A stretch of 64,000 bases of DNA from an uncultured Polaribacter sp. (GCF_947501385.1 NZ_CANMVP010000005.1:62001-126000); one strand, 5' to 3'; counted from the first letter of the stretch, positions 1 through 8,610 are shown. Notes: generated by a model not told the origin, from the letters alone. Made by a program: numbers and translations.

Positions 1-387
1 AGATGTTGATACTGTACTTTCTAGTCCTGTAAAAAACAACCCAATACTTTTAAGCTGGTTAAAACCTACATATTGTTGCCAAACAAAACCAATTCCTAAA
101 AATAATGTTACCACTAGCAATAGTAAAGATAATTGCCTTTTGTCTTGTTTTAAAAATCTTTTTGATAAAATTAATGTAATGCTACTTAATACAATTAAGA
201 CTGTACTTATATAAAACGCATCAGGTAAATCAAAAGTTACCCAATCATCTCTTTCCATACTAATTACATAGGCACTTGTTAATCCAGCAAAAAACATCAC
301 CATACTAATCATACCAACCCATAGCATTGGTTTTGCGGCTTTCTTTCTTGCAACTGTTAATTCTTGTTGTAATGCTTGTTCTTCCAT
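1..387 (-). CDS. Cytochrome c oxidase subunit III (partial, 3' end outside window)
   Basis: The reverse strand encodes 129 residues from an ATG at 387 without a stop before the window edge. The product begins MEEQALQQELTVARKKAAKP, followed by hydrophobic segments around residues 21-45, 59-76 and 86-106, which is how flavobacterial heme-copper oxidase subunit III proteins begin. The start lies 9 nt after the heme O synthase stop, so the two are co-transcribed, which fits terminal oxidase assembly and structure genes. The subunit III call rests on N-terminal resemblance and neighbourhood; the rest of the protein is not visible. Confidence 0.75.
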   Translation of the reverse strand, partial: MEEQALQQELTVARKKAAKPMLWVGMISMVMFFAGLTSAYVISMERDDWVTFDLPDAFYISTVLIVLSSITLILSKRFLKQDKRQLSLLLLVVTLFLGIGFVWQQYVGFNQLKSIGLFFTGLESTVSTS

Positions 388-396
388 CTTCCTTCT

Positions 397-1299
397 TTAA
401 TGTAAAAATTTATCTACTACATATATAACTTGCACAACAGTTATATACAAAACACTAGACAGCATTAATTTTCTTGCGTCTATATTTTGTTCACTTTTAT
501 AAAGTTTTATTCCATAATACAACATTACAATTCCTAATAAAGCAATAATTACTGCTGTTAATGGATAGATATAAAATGCTCCAGAAACTTTTAAAACTGG
601 GGCTATCGAAACCAAAATCATAATGAATGTGTAAAATATAATTTGTTTGATGGCTCCTTTATCTTTTTTGCCCATCGGCAACATATTAAAGCCTGCTTTT
701 TTATATTCTTCATATTGCAACCAACCAATTGCCCAAAAATGTGGAAACTGCCAGAAAAACTGAATCATAAATAAAAAACCTGCTTCGATCCCAAAATTAT
801 TGGTTGCTGCAACCCAACCTAACATAAACGGAATTGCTCCTGGAATTGCTCCTACAAAAACAGTTAAAGGTGTTACTGCCTTTAACGGAGTATAAGCACA
901 GGTATATAAAAATATAGAAATGGCACCAAATAAAGCAGATTTTGGATTGATACTATATAAAATTGCGATTCCAAGAATGGTAAATACTATGGCCGTTGCT
1001 AATGCTGTATTTACAGACATTCTACCTGTTGGCAAAGGCCTGTTTTGAGTACGTTTCATGATAGCATCAGTATCTTTCTCTATTATTTGGTTGAATGCAT
1101 TTGAAGCACCCACCATAAAAAAACCACCAAGCGCTAAAAGAAAAAGTGTTAGATAATTTACAGATTCTACCGCAAGAAGATACCCTGCAACAGCAGAAAA
1201 CACAACACTTAACGACAAGCCAACTTTGGTAAGTTGTTTAAAGTCTGAAATAATCGTTTGCATAGCTGTTTTCTTGTCTGAAATAACTGCTGTATTCAT
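397..1299 (-). CDS. ctaB: Protoheme IX farnesyltransferase (heme O synthase)
   Basis: This UbiA-family membrane prenyltransferase adds a farnesyl group to heme B, giving heme O for the terminal oxidase. The polar loop with N-x3-II-x2-D-x-D-x3-K-R-T (about residues 75-92) is the Mg/prenyl-diphosphate site, and a YTPLK motif follows; about eight hydrophobic helices are visible. The open frame extends to a TTG at 1320, but that TTG lies inside a TAnnTTTG promoter box, so I start at the ATG at 1299 (300 aa). It is followed after 9 nt by oxidase subunit III, the expected partner. Confidence 0.92.
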   Translation of the reverse strand: MNTAVISDKKTAMQTIISDFKQLTKVGLSLSVVFSAVAGYLLAVESVNYLTLFLLALGGFFMVGASNAFNQIIEKDTDAIMKRTQNRPLPTGRMSVNTALATAIVFTILGIAILYSINPKSALFGAISIFLYTCAYTPLKAVTPLTVFVGAIPGAIPFMLGWVAATNNFGIEAGFLFMIQFFWQFPHFWAIGWLQYEEYKKAGFNMLPMGKKDKGAIKQIIFYTFIMILVSIAPVLKVSGAFYIYPLTAVIIALLGIVMLYYGIKLYKSEQNIDARKLMLSSVLYITVVQVIYVVDKFLH

Positions 1300-1317
1300 A
1301 TTACCACAATTAGTTTG

Positions 1318-1325
1318 CAAAGATA
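1318..1325 (-). promoter_or_regulatory. Bacteroidota-type -7 box for ctaB
   Basis: The reverse strand reads TATCTTTG, a full match to TAnnTTTG, 18 nt upstream of the ATG at 1299. It overlaps the TTG that would start the longer frame and so decides the start. No clear -33 TTTG was found. Confidence 0.6.
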
Positions 1326-1386
1326 TTTGATATATCTGAATTTACCATAGCTTTTAAGGCTTTTGATGTTAAAATAAATAAAAAAA

Positions 1387-1408
1387 CCCACTCAATAAAT
1401 TGAGTGGG
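1387..1408 (-). terminator. Rho-independent terminator (second of tandem pair)
   Basis: An 8-9 bp stem (CCCACTCAA / TTGAGTGGG) is followed on the reverse strand by a run of seven or more T. It lies downstream of the RemB-like gene and 60 nt upstream of the ctaB promoter box. Confidence 0.85.
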
Positions 1409-1430
1409 AAAATTGCTATGAAAAAGAAAA

Positions 1431-1457
1431 AGTGTGATCCTTAAAAAGAATCACACT
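1431..1457 (-). terminator. Terminator-like hairpin (first of tandem pair)
   Basis: AGTGTGAT and ATCACACT form an 8 bp stem with an 11 nt loop, followed on the reverse strand by TTTTTCTTTTT. It is met first by transcripts leaving the gene at 1507-3585. Confidence 0.7.
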
Positions 1458-1506
1458 ACAAATATATGGATTATTTTTAAATAAAATATTAAAGAAATAC
1501 TAAATT

Positions 1507-3585
1507 TTAAAAATCTAAATACCAATTGAATAAATCTGCTCTAACACCTACAGAAAACCAAACTGTATTTCCCTCTGGGTAAGGAGTTGTTGATACTTTT
1601 GGAGAGAATTTCCTATAAGTAAAACCGCCAAAAAGATTTAAATTATTTGCTGGATTCAGTAAGTAATTTCCTTGAAAATCTGCTATAAATATAGTTGCTG
1701 TATTACCTTGTGCTAGTTCGTTGCCAGTATCTCCAAATCTATCTTCATACGATTGATAAATATTTCCCCCATAACTAATCGCTTCATCTTGAAAATCAAA
1801 ACCTTTTTTACCGAATGTTAATTTCCCATTAAAAGACCATCTATCTTTCTTATAACGTGCAATTGCAATAGCTTCGTAAAAATTTGCTCCCCATAAATGT
1901 CCCATGGGTTGGCTATAATTACCATAATTTAAAATAGGAGATTTGTGAGCAAAGGTATAAGGTCTTGCATAATTGTATTCAAATTGAAGAAATAAATCAT
2001 CCACATGAAAAGCATCAAAATATTTTACTCCTAATTGGTACGCAAATTTATTTTGCCACTTTCCGAGATCATCTAAATTTCCAATAGAAAATTCATCAAC
2101 AATTAGTTGAGCATATAAAGAGATATTATTATTTAATTTATATTTCCCTGTCAAACCAATAATGGCATTTCCAGAATCTTCACCTCTGTTAAACTCAACA
2201 GATCTGTAAAAAATAACCGGATTTAAAAAACCGGCATCAAAACCATTTTCTCCTGTAGAAATAGCAGTTTCAAAGAAACCAATATTTAGTTTTTTTGTAA
2301 GGTTTAAGCTTAAATAATGTGCTGCTATGTACTTTCTAGCATGTTCATTTGGGTTAGATACAGAAGAAATAGACGGTTCTGTATTCCACATCCAAACATT
2401 GGTATATTGCAATTTCCAAAAATCTACTTTCATTTTTAGATAGGTTGTTGGAGAAGAAACATCAGAAAGTATAAAAGACCTGTAACCGTCTCCTATAAAA
2501 TTTCTACCATTACCAAATTGAAACTGCATAAATTTATTGGGTTGAAATGCTAAATATCCTTCAGCAACAGGATAATCAAACGCATCTTCTTTAAATCCTT
2601 TTGCTTTTCCTCTTCCTGGAACCAAACCTTCAGAATTTTTTGGTCTTGTTAAAAGCGATTTATTTGAAATATAACTATTCACATACTCTGCAAATCTTGC
2701 CTGACTTTCATAAACGGTTGCTGAATATGAGAATTTATTACCCAAACCTCCATTAACACTTAAAATTCTAGAGTTATTATACGTATAAGAAGCATCTGAA
2801 TTGTCTTTTCCTATCTGAACATCCACCAAAAAATCTACGGTAAACCAAAAATCTTCTTTTTTAACCTGTAGCAAATGTTCATTCCAAATTTTATTACCAA
2901 CCCAAGACTTTACATTTGGCTTTAGAAATTTCTTTTTTTGTGCTGTTAAATCTAAATATTTATTTATTTCACTATAAATATAAGGTTTAGAAGCAGTGTG
3001 AGTTCCATTTGCTTTGTGCAAAGCAAATTCATAATCTACATATCTTTGATGAGTAAATGGAATGTTTAATTGACTATCGTGCTCTAAAAAAGCGGAATCT
3101 GCTATTCTATTTTTTTCTACAATTGCAAACAAGTCTTCTTTATTTTTTGCTGTATCTGAATTTAGGATTACCGTTTCTTCCGCATTGAGTTCTTTCGTAT
3201 TGATGGGAAATGAAATTGGCAGATTGAATTGCATCTCTATATCTCTATTATTGAACTTAGCAGGAGTAATTTTAGGGAAAATTTTAAAAGCGCTTTCCGC
3301 CTCTTTTTTTATTTCTTTATAGGGACTGTTTACGTAAATTATTTTAAAATTTCCTTTTTTTGTAACTACGAATAAAACATTTGCAGTACCAGTGTATTTT
3401 TCGTTTTCTACAATTGATGGTGTTTTAAATGCTGCAAAAAAGTGTTTTTTTGTGGTGTTGTAAAAACAATCTTCAATCGAAGTAATTTCTGAACCTTTAC
3501 AGCCATCGTAAACTGGGTACCTTTCTGTTTGTGAATAAAATATTGAAGGAAATAATAAAACTACTAATAAGTATTTTTTAAGCAT
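1507..3585 (-). CDS. RemB/Wzi-like outer-membrane protein with TonB-like N-terminal domain
   Basis: This is a 692-residue exported protein. After a signal peptide (about residues 1-18), residues 22-130 resemble a TonB C-terminal domain: PVYDGCKG, a second Cys, and the closing FNLPISFPI, all shared with the two TonB-like proteins at 4977 and 7816. The rest (about 180-692) is rich in aromatic alternating strands typical of an outer-membrane barrel and resembles the Wzi capsule-assembly group that includes the gliding protein RemB. It is last in an operon with deoC and an acyltransferase (1 nt gap), before tandem terminators. The barrel is fairly sure; the RemB name is tentative. Confidence 0.65.
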   Translation of the reverse strand: MLKKYLLVVLLFPSIFYSQTERYPVYDGCKGSEITSIEDCFYNTTKKHFFAAFKTPSIVENEKYTGTANVLFVVTKKGNFKIIYVNSPYKEIKKEAESAFKIFPKITPAKFNNRDIEMQFNLPISFPINTKELNAEETVILNSDTAKNKEDLFAIVEKNRIADSAFLEHDSQLNIPFTHQRYVDYEFALHKANGTHTASKPYIYSEINKYLDLTAQKKKFLKPNVKSWVGNKIWNEHLLQVKKEDFWFTVDFLVDVQIGKDNSDASYTYNNSRILSVNGGLGNKFSYSATVYESQARFAEYVNSYISNKSLLTRPKNSEGLVPGRGKAKGFKEDAFDYPVAEGYLAFQPNKFMQFQFGNGRNFIGDGYRSFILSDVSSPTTYLKMKVDFWKLQYTNVWMWNTEPSISSVSNPNEHARKYIAAHYLSLNLTKKLNIGFFETAISTGENGFDAGFLNPVIFYRSVEFNRGEDSGNAIIGLTGKYKLNNNISLYAQLIVDEFSIGNLDDLGKWQNKFAYQLGVKYFDAFHVDDLFLQFEYNYARPYTFAHKSPILNYGNYSQPMGHLWGANFYEAIAIARYKKDRWSFNGKLTFGKKGFDFQDEAISYGGNIYQSYEDRFGDTGNELAQGNTATIFIADFQGNYLLNPANNLNLFGGFTYRKFSPKVSTTPYPEGNTVWFSVGVRADLFNWYLDF

Positions 3586-3586
3586 T

Positions 3587-4159
3587 CTATAATTTTATAA
3601 CTGTATTATTTTTTAATTGATATTCTTGTTTGCTCTCTTTGCAAGTTGCAAATCCGTTTTTATCAAACTTTAATCTGTGACCATATTCACTCACCCAACC
3701 AATTTGTTTAGATGGATTGCCAACAACTAATGCAAAAGGTAAAACTTCTCTAGTTACCACAGCACCTGCACCAATAAAAGCATATTCACCAATAGCATTG
3801 CCGCAAACAATTGTTGCATTTGCACCAATACTTGCCCCTTTTTTAACGATTGTTTTTTGATATTCATCTTGTCTTATAATTGCACTTCGTGGATTCATTA
3901 CATTCGTAAAAACCATAGAAGGCCCTAAAAAAACATCGTCTTCACAAATAACACCTGTGTAAATAGAAACATTATTTTGCACTTTTACATTTTTACCTAA
4001 AATAACTTTAGGAGAAACTACTACATTCTGGCCAATATTACAACCTTCACCAATAATACAATGCGACATGATATGGCTAAAATGCCATATTTTGGTATCT
4101 TTTCCAATTTTACAATCTGCATCTATAACTGCAGTTTTATGTGCGAAAAATTCTTTCAA
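3587..4159 (-). CDS. Hexapeptide-repeat N/O-acetyltransferase (WlbB/WbpD-like)
   Basis: A 190-residue left-handed beta-helix acyltransferase. Isoleucine-patch hexapeptides run from about residue 14 to 145 (for example IGEGCNIG, VILGKNVKVQ, IGANATIVCG, IGEYAFIGAG). The segments KIWHFSHI and NPRSAI match the UDP-2-acetamido-3-amino-dideoxyglucuronate acetyltransferases of surface polysaccharide synthesis, although no sugar-modification cluster is nearby. It sits between deoC (2 nt) and the outer-membrane protein gene (1 nt). The substrate is inferred from resemblance only. Confidence 0.8.
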   Translation of the reverse strand: MKEFFAHKTAVIDADCKIGKDTKIWHFSHIMSHCIIGEGCNIGQNVVVSPKVILGKNVKVQNNVSIYTGVICEDDVFLGPSMVFTNVMNPRSAIIRQDEYQKTIVKKGASIGANATIVCGNAIGEYAFIGAGAVVTREVLPFALVVGNPSKQIGWVSEYGHRLKFDKNGFATCKESKQEYQLKNNTVIKL

Positions 4160-4161
4160 AA

Positions 4162-4908
4162 TTAGTAACTTGGGTTTGAGTTTTGTGTTTTATTAATTAT
4201 TTCTTTTGATGATGATGTGCCAATTCTATCAACACCTAAAGCAATCATTTTTAAAGCTGTTTTATAATCTCTTACACCACCAGCAGCTTTTATTTTTAGG
4301 GGTTTTGCATTTTTAGAAATCAATTTTATGGTTTCTAAAGTCGCGCCATTTGGTATATGATCTTCCGTTTTAAAAAAACCTGTGGACGATTTTACAAATA
4401 CATTTTTTGCATTTTCTTCGCCAAAATTTTCTAAAACAACTTTTTTTATCAGTTGTGAAATTACAATTATTTCTTCGTTTGTTAACGCAGCAACTTCTAT
4501 AATGAATTTTGCAACTTTGTAATGTGTAAGACAAAGCTTTACACAATCCGTTACTTCTTTATTTATTAAAGGAATGTTTCCTTCTTTAAAAGCTTGGTAA
4601 TTTATCACAAAATCTAATTCGTCTGCACCTAAATTAATTGCTTTTTTTGCTGCTTCTAATTTCTTTTCTACGGAATTGTTTCCTTTAGGAAAATCAATGA
4701 CAGTTCCTACAAGTATGTTAGAATTTGCTGCCCTCAGAGTTTTTTTTACTGTAAGAATATATTGAGCACGAATCATAATCAATTTGTAGTCGTAAAGCAT
4801 TGCTTCTTCTACAAGTTGTAAAACTTTTTGTAAATTTTCTTCTTCAGAAATACCTGCTTGTGTTGCTGTTTTTAAATGGGTAGCATCTAAAAATTGATTT
4901 ATTTTCAT
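4162..4908 (-). CDS. deoC: Deoxyribose-phosphate aldolase
   Basis: DeoC splits 2-deoxyribose 5-phosphate into glyceraldehyde 3-phosphate and acetaldehyde in deoxynucleoside catabolism. The 248-residue TIM barrel keeps the catalytic residues: Lys173 of FVKSSTGF (Schiff base), Asp99 in the ELDFVIN strand and Lys207 in IKAAGG. It is the first gene of an operon with the hexapeptide acyltransferase and the RemB-like protein. The ATG lies only 4 nt after a TACTTTTG promoter box, so the mRNA may be leaderless. Confidence 0.93.
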   Translation of the reverse strand: MKINQFLDATHLKTATQAGISEEENLQKVLQLVEEAMLYDYKLIMIRAQYILTVKKTLRAANSNILVGTVIDFPKGNNSVEKKLEAAKKAINLGADELDFVINYQAFKEGNIPLINKEVTDCVKLCLTHYKVAKFIIEVAALTNEEIIVISQLIKKVVLENFGEENAKNVFVKSSTGFFKTEDHIPNGATLETIKLISKNAKPLKIKAAGGVRDYKTALKMIALGVDRIGTSSSKEIINKTQNSNPSY

Positions 4909-4912
4909 GTGG

Positions 4913-4920
4913 CAAAAGTA
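4913..4920 (-). promoter_or_regulatory. -7 box for the deoC operon (likely leaderless)
   Basis: The reverse strand reads TACTTTTG (TAnnTTTG) and ends 4 nt before the deoC ATG. With the usual spacing, transcription would begin at or next to the start codon. Confidence 0.6.
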
Positions 4921-4946
4921 CTAAAATCTAAATTGCAGGTATAAAA

Positions 4947-4970
4947 AAACCCAACCATTTGGTTGGGTTT
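4947..4970 (-). terminator. Rho-independent terminator of the TonB-like gene
   Basis: A stem of AAACCCAACCA against GGTTGGGTTT is followed on the reverse strand by seven T. It begins just past the stop of the gene at 4977-5714. Confidence 0.88.
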
Positions 4971-4976
4971 GTATAT

Positions 4977-5714
4977 TTATTCTACACTAAAGGAAATGGG
5001 AAGTGTATACCTGACTCTTACAGGTTTTTTTCTTTGCATTCCTGGAGTGAATTTAGGGAGCTTTTTTATCAACCTATTGGTTTCTTTTTCTAGTTGTTTA
5101 TGTGGTGCTCTAATTTTTATATCTACAACATTGCCTTTAGCATCGATTAAAAATTGTGTCTGAATTTTATAACGTCCAGCATTTAAACCTAATTCGCTTG
5201 CCAAGCCTGCATCAAAATTTTGTTGTACGAATTGTTTCATTTTTTTATCAAAACAAACTTTATTTTCTTCTTTTGACAAGCCTTCACATCCTTTAAAAAC
5301 GGGTGCATCTTCAATATTGATAAAAGGAACTGTTTCTGGACCGATTTTTTCTGGTTCTTTAATTTCGACAAATGCATCTAAATTTATTTCTACAGGATCT
5401 ACTGCAGGTTCATCAATAACTGTTTCTATAATATCATCATCGCCTTTTTTTATTTCATCTGGAATGAAAACTTTAGGTTGATGAACTTGAGCTACAGGCT
5501 TTACCTTGACTTCTTTTTTAAAAAGGACTTCTGTATCGGGTTCAATATAAATTGTTGTTGTATTTTCTGAATCATAAACGGCTATCGTTTTCTGTTCGGT
5601 TTGGTGTTCTAATGTCACGTAAACAACAAAGAGCACTAATACAAGTCCTAACTGGGTAAAAATGTTAGAGAACTTTTCTAATTGTTTGGTTGGTAGTTTT
5701 TTCAGGTTTTTCAT
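4977..5714 (-). CDS. Energy transducer TonB family protein (copy 1)
   Basis: This 245-residue protein has one N-terminal membrane helix (about residues 15-33), a periplasmic Pro/Glu/Val-rich linker (about 60-120) and a C-terminal TonB-type domain closing with RVRYTLPISFSVE. The expected role is passing proton-motive energy to TonB-dependent outer-membrane transporters. The C-domain carries PVFKGCEG and a later Cys, a pair shared with the TonB-like gene at 7816 and with the N-terminus of the protein at 1507. It is a single-gene unit with its own terminator; no exbB/exbD is nearby. Confidence 0.85.
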   Translation of the reverse strand: MKNLKKLPTKQLEKFSNIFTQLGLVLVLFVVYVTLEHQTEQKTIAVYDSENTTTIYIEPDTEVLFKKEVKVKPVAQVHQPKVFIPDEIKKGDDDIIETVIDEPAVDPVEINLDAFVEIKEPEKIGPETVPFINIEDAPVFKGCEGLSKEENKVCFDKKMKQFVQQNFDAGLASELGLNAGRYKIQTQFLIDAKGNVVDIKIRAPHKQLEKETNRLIKKLPKFTPGMQRKKPVRVRYTLPISFSVE

Positions 5715-5772
5715 AATTAGAAAGTTTTATATGTTAAGACTTTGTTAAAACAAATAACATGCCAAAAAAAAC

Positions 5773-5793
5773 AGCATCAAAAAATTTGATGCT
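5773..5793 (-). terminator. Rho-independent terminator of the DUF3109 gene
   Basis: AGCATCAAA and TTTGATGCT pair around a 3 nt loop, followed on the reverse strand by GTTTTTTTT. It is 30 nt past the stop at 5824. Confidence 0.85.
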
Positions 5794-5823
5794 TTAATTA
5801 TGATTTTTATTAAAAAACTGAAT

Positions 5824-6393
5824 TTATTCTAAGTGTTTTGCTGCAACTTTTTCTAATTCGTCGTACCAATTTTGCCCAAACTTTCTTACTAAGGCTTGTT
5901 TTACAAACTTATAAATTGGTATTTGTAATTCTTTTCCTAGAGCACAAGCATCATCGCAAACTTCCCATTTATGATAATTTACCGCAGAAAATTCGCTATA
6001 ATCTTTTACTCTTATGGGGTATAAATGACAAGAAACAGGTTTTTTCCAGTCTATTGCTCCAGAATTATAGGCTTCTTCAATTCCGCAAAGTGCTGTCTTT
6101 TTTTCGTCAAAAATAACATACGCACAATCTTTTCCTCCAATTAATGGCGTTTCTAATTCGCCCCAATCACTTGTTACCCAAGTTCCGTTTTTTTCAATAA
6201 CCTCAATTCCTTCTTTGCGTAAAAAAGGTTTTACCTTTGGATAGATCTCTTCTAAGATTTTAGTCTCTTCTTTATCTAAGGGTGCACCTGCTTCACCCGC
6301 AACACAACAAGCGCCTTTACATGCAGAGAGATTGCAAAAAAAATCCTTTTCAATAATATCTTCTGAAATAATTGTTTTTCCTAACTGAAACAT
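5824..6393 (-). CDS. DUF3109 family cysteine-rich protein
   Basis: A 189-residue cytoplasmic protein of unknown function. Its N-terminus carries a Cys cluster (FFCNLSACKGACCVAGEAG), with further Cys residues in KDCAYVIF, TALCGIEEA, VSCHLYP and EVCDDACALG. This layout matches the DUF3109 (YkgJ-like) group, which is suspected of binding a metal or Fe-S cluster. It is transcribed alone, divergent from marC, and has its own terminator. The metal site is inferred from the conserved Cys spacing. Confidence 0.85.
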   Translation of the reverse strand: MFQLGKTIISEDIIEKDFFCNLSACKGACCVAGEAGAPLDKEETKILEEIYPKVKPFLRKEGIEVIEKNGTWVTSDWGELETPLIGGKDCAYVIFDEKKTALCGIEEAYNSGAIDWKKPVSCHLYPIRVKDYSEFSAVNYHKWEVCDDACALGKELQIPIYKFVKQALVRKFGQNWYDELEKVAAKHLE

Positions 6394-6451
6394 CTGGTAA
6401 AAATAAGGGTTTTTTTTTCTTTAAATTTACACTTTGATAAAGTTAGTTGAT

Positions 6452-6459
6452 TAATTTTG
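6452..6459 (+). promoter_or_regulatory. -7 box for marC
   Basis: TAATTTTG matches TAnnTTTG 19 nt upstream of the ATG at 6479. A TTTG at 6433-6436 is a possible -33 element with 15 nt spacing. Confidence 0.6.
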
Positions 6460-6478
6460 CAAAATAAAATACCCAAAC

Positions 6479-7063
6479 ATGAATTTTAACTTCAAAGAAA
6501 TTTTTACAGCCTTTATGATATTATTTGCTGTAATAGATATTATTGGAAACATTCCTATTATTATAGACTTACGTAAAAAAGTGGGTCATATTCAATCTGA
6601 AAAGGCCTCTTTAATTGCGGGTGTAATTATGGTTGTATTTCTTTTTTTAGGGCAAAGTTTATTAAGTTTAATAGGTATTGACGTAAACTCTTTTGCAGTT
6701 GCAGGTTCTTTTATTTTATTTTTTATTGCCTTAGAAATGATTTTAGGAATTACACTTTACAAAGATGATGCAGATTCTGGAGCTATAACGGCTACTGTTT
6801 TTCCTTTGGCTTTTCCATTAATTGCGGGTCCTGGAAGCTTAACAACATTACTTTCTCTACGTGCAGAATTTTCTATAGAAAATATAATAGTAGCGGTATT
6901 TCTTAATGTGATTGTTATTTATGGAGTATTAAAAACATCATCAAAAATAGAACGTGTAATTGGACCCACGGGAATTCAAATCATTAGAAAAGTTTTTGGT
7001 GTGATTCTATTAGCAATTGCTGTAAAATTATTTGCTGCGAACATTAAAGCTTTATTTATTTAA
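6479..7063 (+). CDS. MarC family integral membrane protein
   Basis: A 194-residue, six-helix inner-membrane protein of the MarC/UPF0056 family. The paired repeats are visible: FAVIDIIGNIPI near residue 17 and FPLAFPLIAGPGSLTTLL near residue 108, the family's hallmark loops. The biological role of MarC proteins is unsettled; the old link to antibiotic resistance in E. coli was not upheld. The next gene starts 1 nt after its stop. Confidence 0.9.
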   Translation: MNFNFKEIFTAFMILFAVIDIIGNIPIIIDLRKKVGHIQSEKASLIAGVIMVVFLFLGQSLLSLIGIDVNSFAVAGSFILFFIALEMILGITLYKDDADSGAITATVFPLAFPLIAGPGSLTTLLSLRAEFSIENIIVAVFLNVIVIYGVLKTSSKIERVIGPTGIQIIRKVFGVILLAIAVKLFAANIKALFI

Positions 7064-7064
7064 G

Positions 7065-7670
7065 ATGATTTTTGATGCGTTAGTTATTGGTGGTGGTGTT
7101 TCTGGAATGCAATGCGCGTTAGTACTTGGCTCTGCTAAAAACAAAGCGTTTGCTGCTGATAAAAATATCGGAATTATCATGCATCAAAAGACTTCTCACC
7201 TTCAAAATGCTTTGTTTAATAATGTGTTAGGTCTAAAGCCTAAAACCCTAGGAAAAGATATTTTAATTGACGGAAAAGAACAATTAGCAAACCTGTATGC
7301 TCATGTTTCTCAAATAGAAAACGAAAAAGTACTGTCTATTGCCAATTTTAATGGTGCATATAAGGTAACAACTAACAAAAACATTTATTTCTCTAAAATT
7401 GTAGTATTAGCACTCAATTATTCAAAACCTTTTACAATTAAAGGCTTCGAAAATTTTATTGAGCCTCATAAAAAAGCTCATCCTGAAAAGGACAGAATCC
7501 AACTAAAAAACACAAACTATTTCATTAAAAAAGGCTTGTATTGTTGTGGCACTATTGCTGGTGGCAGAAGTCAGTTTGCGATTGCTGCTGGCAGCGGTGC
7601 AAGTGTTGCCACAGATATTTTAACACTTTGGAATGATACTATTCCCACTAAAGTGCACGATAAAATATGA
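7065..7670 (+). CDS. NAD(P)/FAD-dependent oxidoreductase, thioredoxin-reductase-like
   Basis: A 201-residue flavoprotein with an N-terminal Rossmann dinucleotide motif (VIGGGVSGMQ) and a C-terminal FAD-binding segment (GLYCCGTIAGG...QFAIAAGSGA) like small thioredoxin reductases. No redox CxxC typical of thioredoxin reductase is present and the NADPH domain is reduced, so the substrate is unknown. The frame opens at a TTG at 7032 inside marC; the ATG at 7065, 1 nt after the marC stop, is the natural start and implies coupling. Confidence 0.8.
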   Translation: MIFDALVIGGGVSGMQCALVLGSAKNKAFAADKNIGIIMHQKTSHLQNALFNNVLGLKPKTLGKDILIDGKEQLANLYAHVSQIENEKVLSIANFNGAYKVTTNKNIYFSKIVVLALNYSKPFTIKGFENFIEPHKKAHPEKDRIQLKNTNYFIKKGLYCCGTIAGGRSQFAIAAGSGASVATDILTLWNDTIPTKVHDKI

Positions 7671-7815
7671 CCTTCATCATATTTTAACCTTTAAAAACTT
7701 TCTACCTTTAGTGTGAGCATTCATCTTGAGAGAGATTTTATCTCTCATTATATAATTCTCCGCGACTATTATTAAATAGCCTGTTTGTATTTTATAAAAA
7801 CTTAAAAGGGTTCAG

Positions 7816-8562
7816 ATGGAAGTTAAAAAATATCCCAGAAAACAATTAGAAAATTTTAGTAAAATTTTCCTTCAAATAGGGTTAGCACTCAGCTTATTTA
7901 CTATCTATGTCCTTATAGAACACAAAACTCACGAACATGCTGATGTTAAAAGTTTAGGCGAAGTTCATATGACCGATGAAATGAAAGAAGATATACCTAT
8001 CATTAAAATACCTAAAATGAAACCAACTCAAAAAAAAACACTTCCCCCACCAACCTATGATGATATAAAAGTAGTTGAAGATGATATAAAAGTAAACGAA
8101 ACCATTTTAGAGACTACCGAGACTAATGAAAATGAAGCTGTTACAAACGCTGTTATTACTACAGATAATATTTTTGAAGTTCAAGAAGGTGAAGAAATTG
8201 TAGAAGATGTGCCTTTTATTTTAATTGAAGATGTACCCGTTTTTCCTGGGTGTAAAGGAAATAATAAAGAATTAAAAGCCTGCTTTACAAAAAAAATTAC
8301 AGCATATTTTGCTTCAAGATTTGATGTAGATTTGGCAACAGAACTTGGTTTAAGTGAAGGTAAAAAAAGAATATTCGTAGTTTTTAAAATAGATAAAACG
8401 GGTATAGTGACAAATATAAAAGCGAGAGCACCTCATCCAAGATTAGAGAAAGAGGTTGTTGAAATTATTAGTTCATTACCAAAAATGCAACCTGGCAAAC
8501 AAAGAGGGATTCCTGTAACAGTTAGTTATAGCTTACCTATAACTTTTGAAGTAAGACAATAA
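7816..8562 (+). CDS. Energy transducer TonB family protein (copy 2)
   Basis: This 248-residue protein is a paralog of the TonB-like protein at 4977. Both start with K-x-P-x-K-Q-L-E-x-F-S-x-I-F, then a membrane helix (about 17-35), an acidic/Pro linker, a PVFPGCKG motif with a second Cys, and a C-terminus closing in VSYSLPITFEV. It stands alone between the flavoprotein gene and a terminator shared with glmS. The preceding 145 nt show no clear TAnnTTTG box. Two such copies within 4 kb on opposite strands suggest an old duplication. Confidence 0.85.
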   Translation: MEVKKYPRKQLENFSKIFLQIGLALSLFTIYVLIEHKTHEHADVKSLGEVHMTDEMKEDIPIIKIPKMKPTQKKTLPPPTYDDIKVVEDDIKVNETILETTETNENEAVTNAVITTDNIFEVQEGEEIVEDVPFILIEDVPVFPGCKGNNKELKACFTKKITAYFASRFDVDLATELGLSEGKKRIFVVFKIDKTGIVTNIKARAPHPRLEKEVVEIISSLPKMQPGKQRGIPVTVSYSLPITFEVRQ

Positions 8563-8583
8563 ATCCAGCATAAAGCTGGATTT
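8561..8583. terminator. Bidirectional terminator hairpin between TonB-like gene and glmS
   Basis: AAATCCAGC and GCTGGATTT form a 9 bp stem with a 5 nt loop between converging genes. T-tracts are short on both sides, so efficiency may be modest. Confidence 0.7.
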
Positions 8584-8610
8584 ATCTATAATTATTTATA
8601 CCCTAAAAAC

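Noticed and set aside
4963-5163. Plus-strand frame of 66 codons
   Set aside because: It is antisense to the C-terminal domain of the TonB-like gene, with no promoter or family resemblance.
5838-6116. Plus-strand frame of 92 codons
   Set aside because: It mirrors the DUF3109 gene, whose Cys motifs are clearly conserved on the other strand.
7032-7064. Upstream extension of the flavoprotein from a TTG
   Set aside because: The extension lies inside marC and disrupts the usual short N-terminus before the GGGVSG motif.
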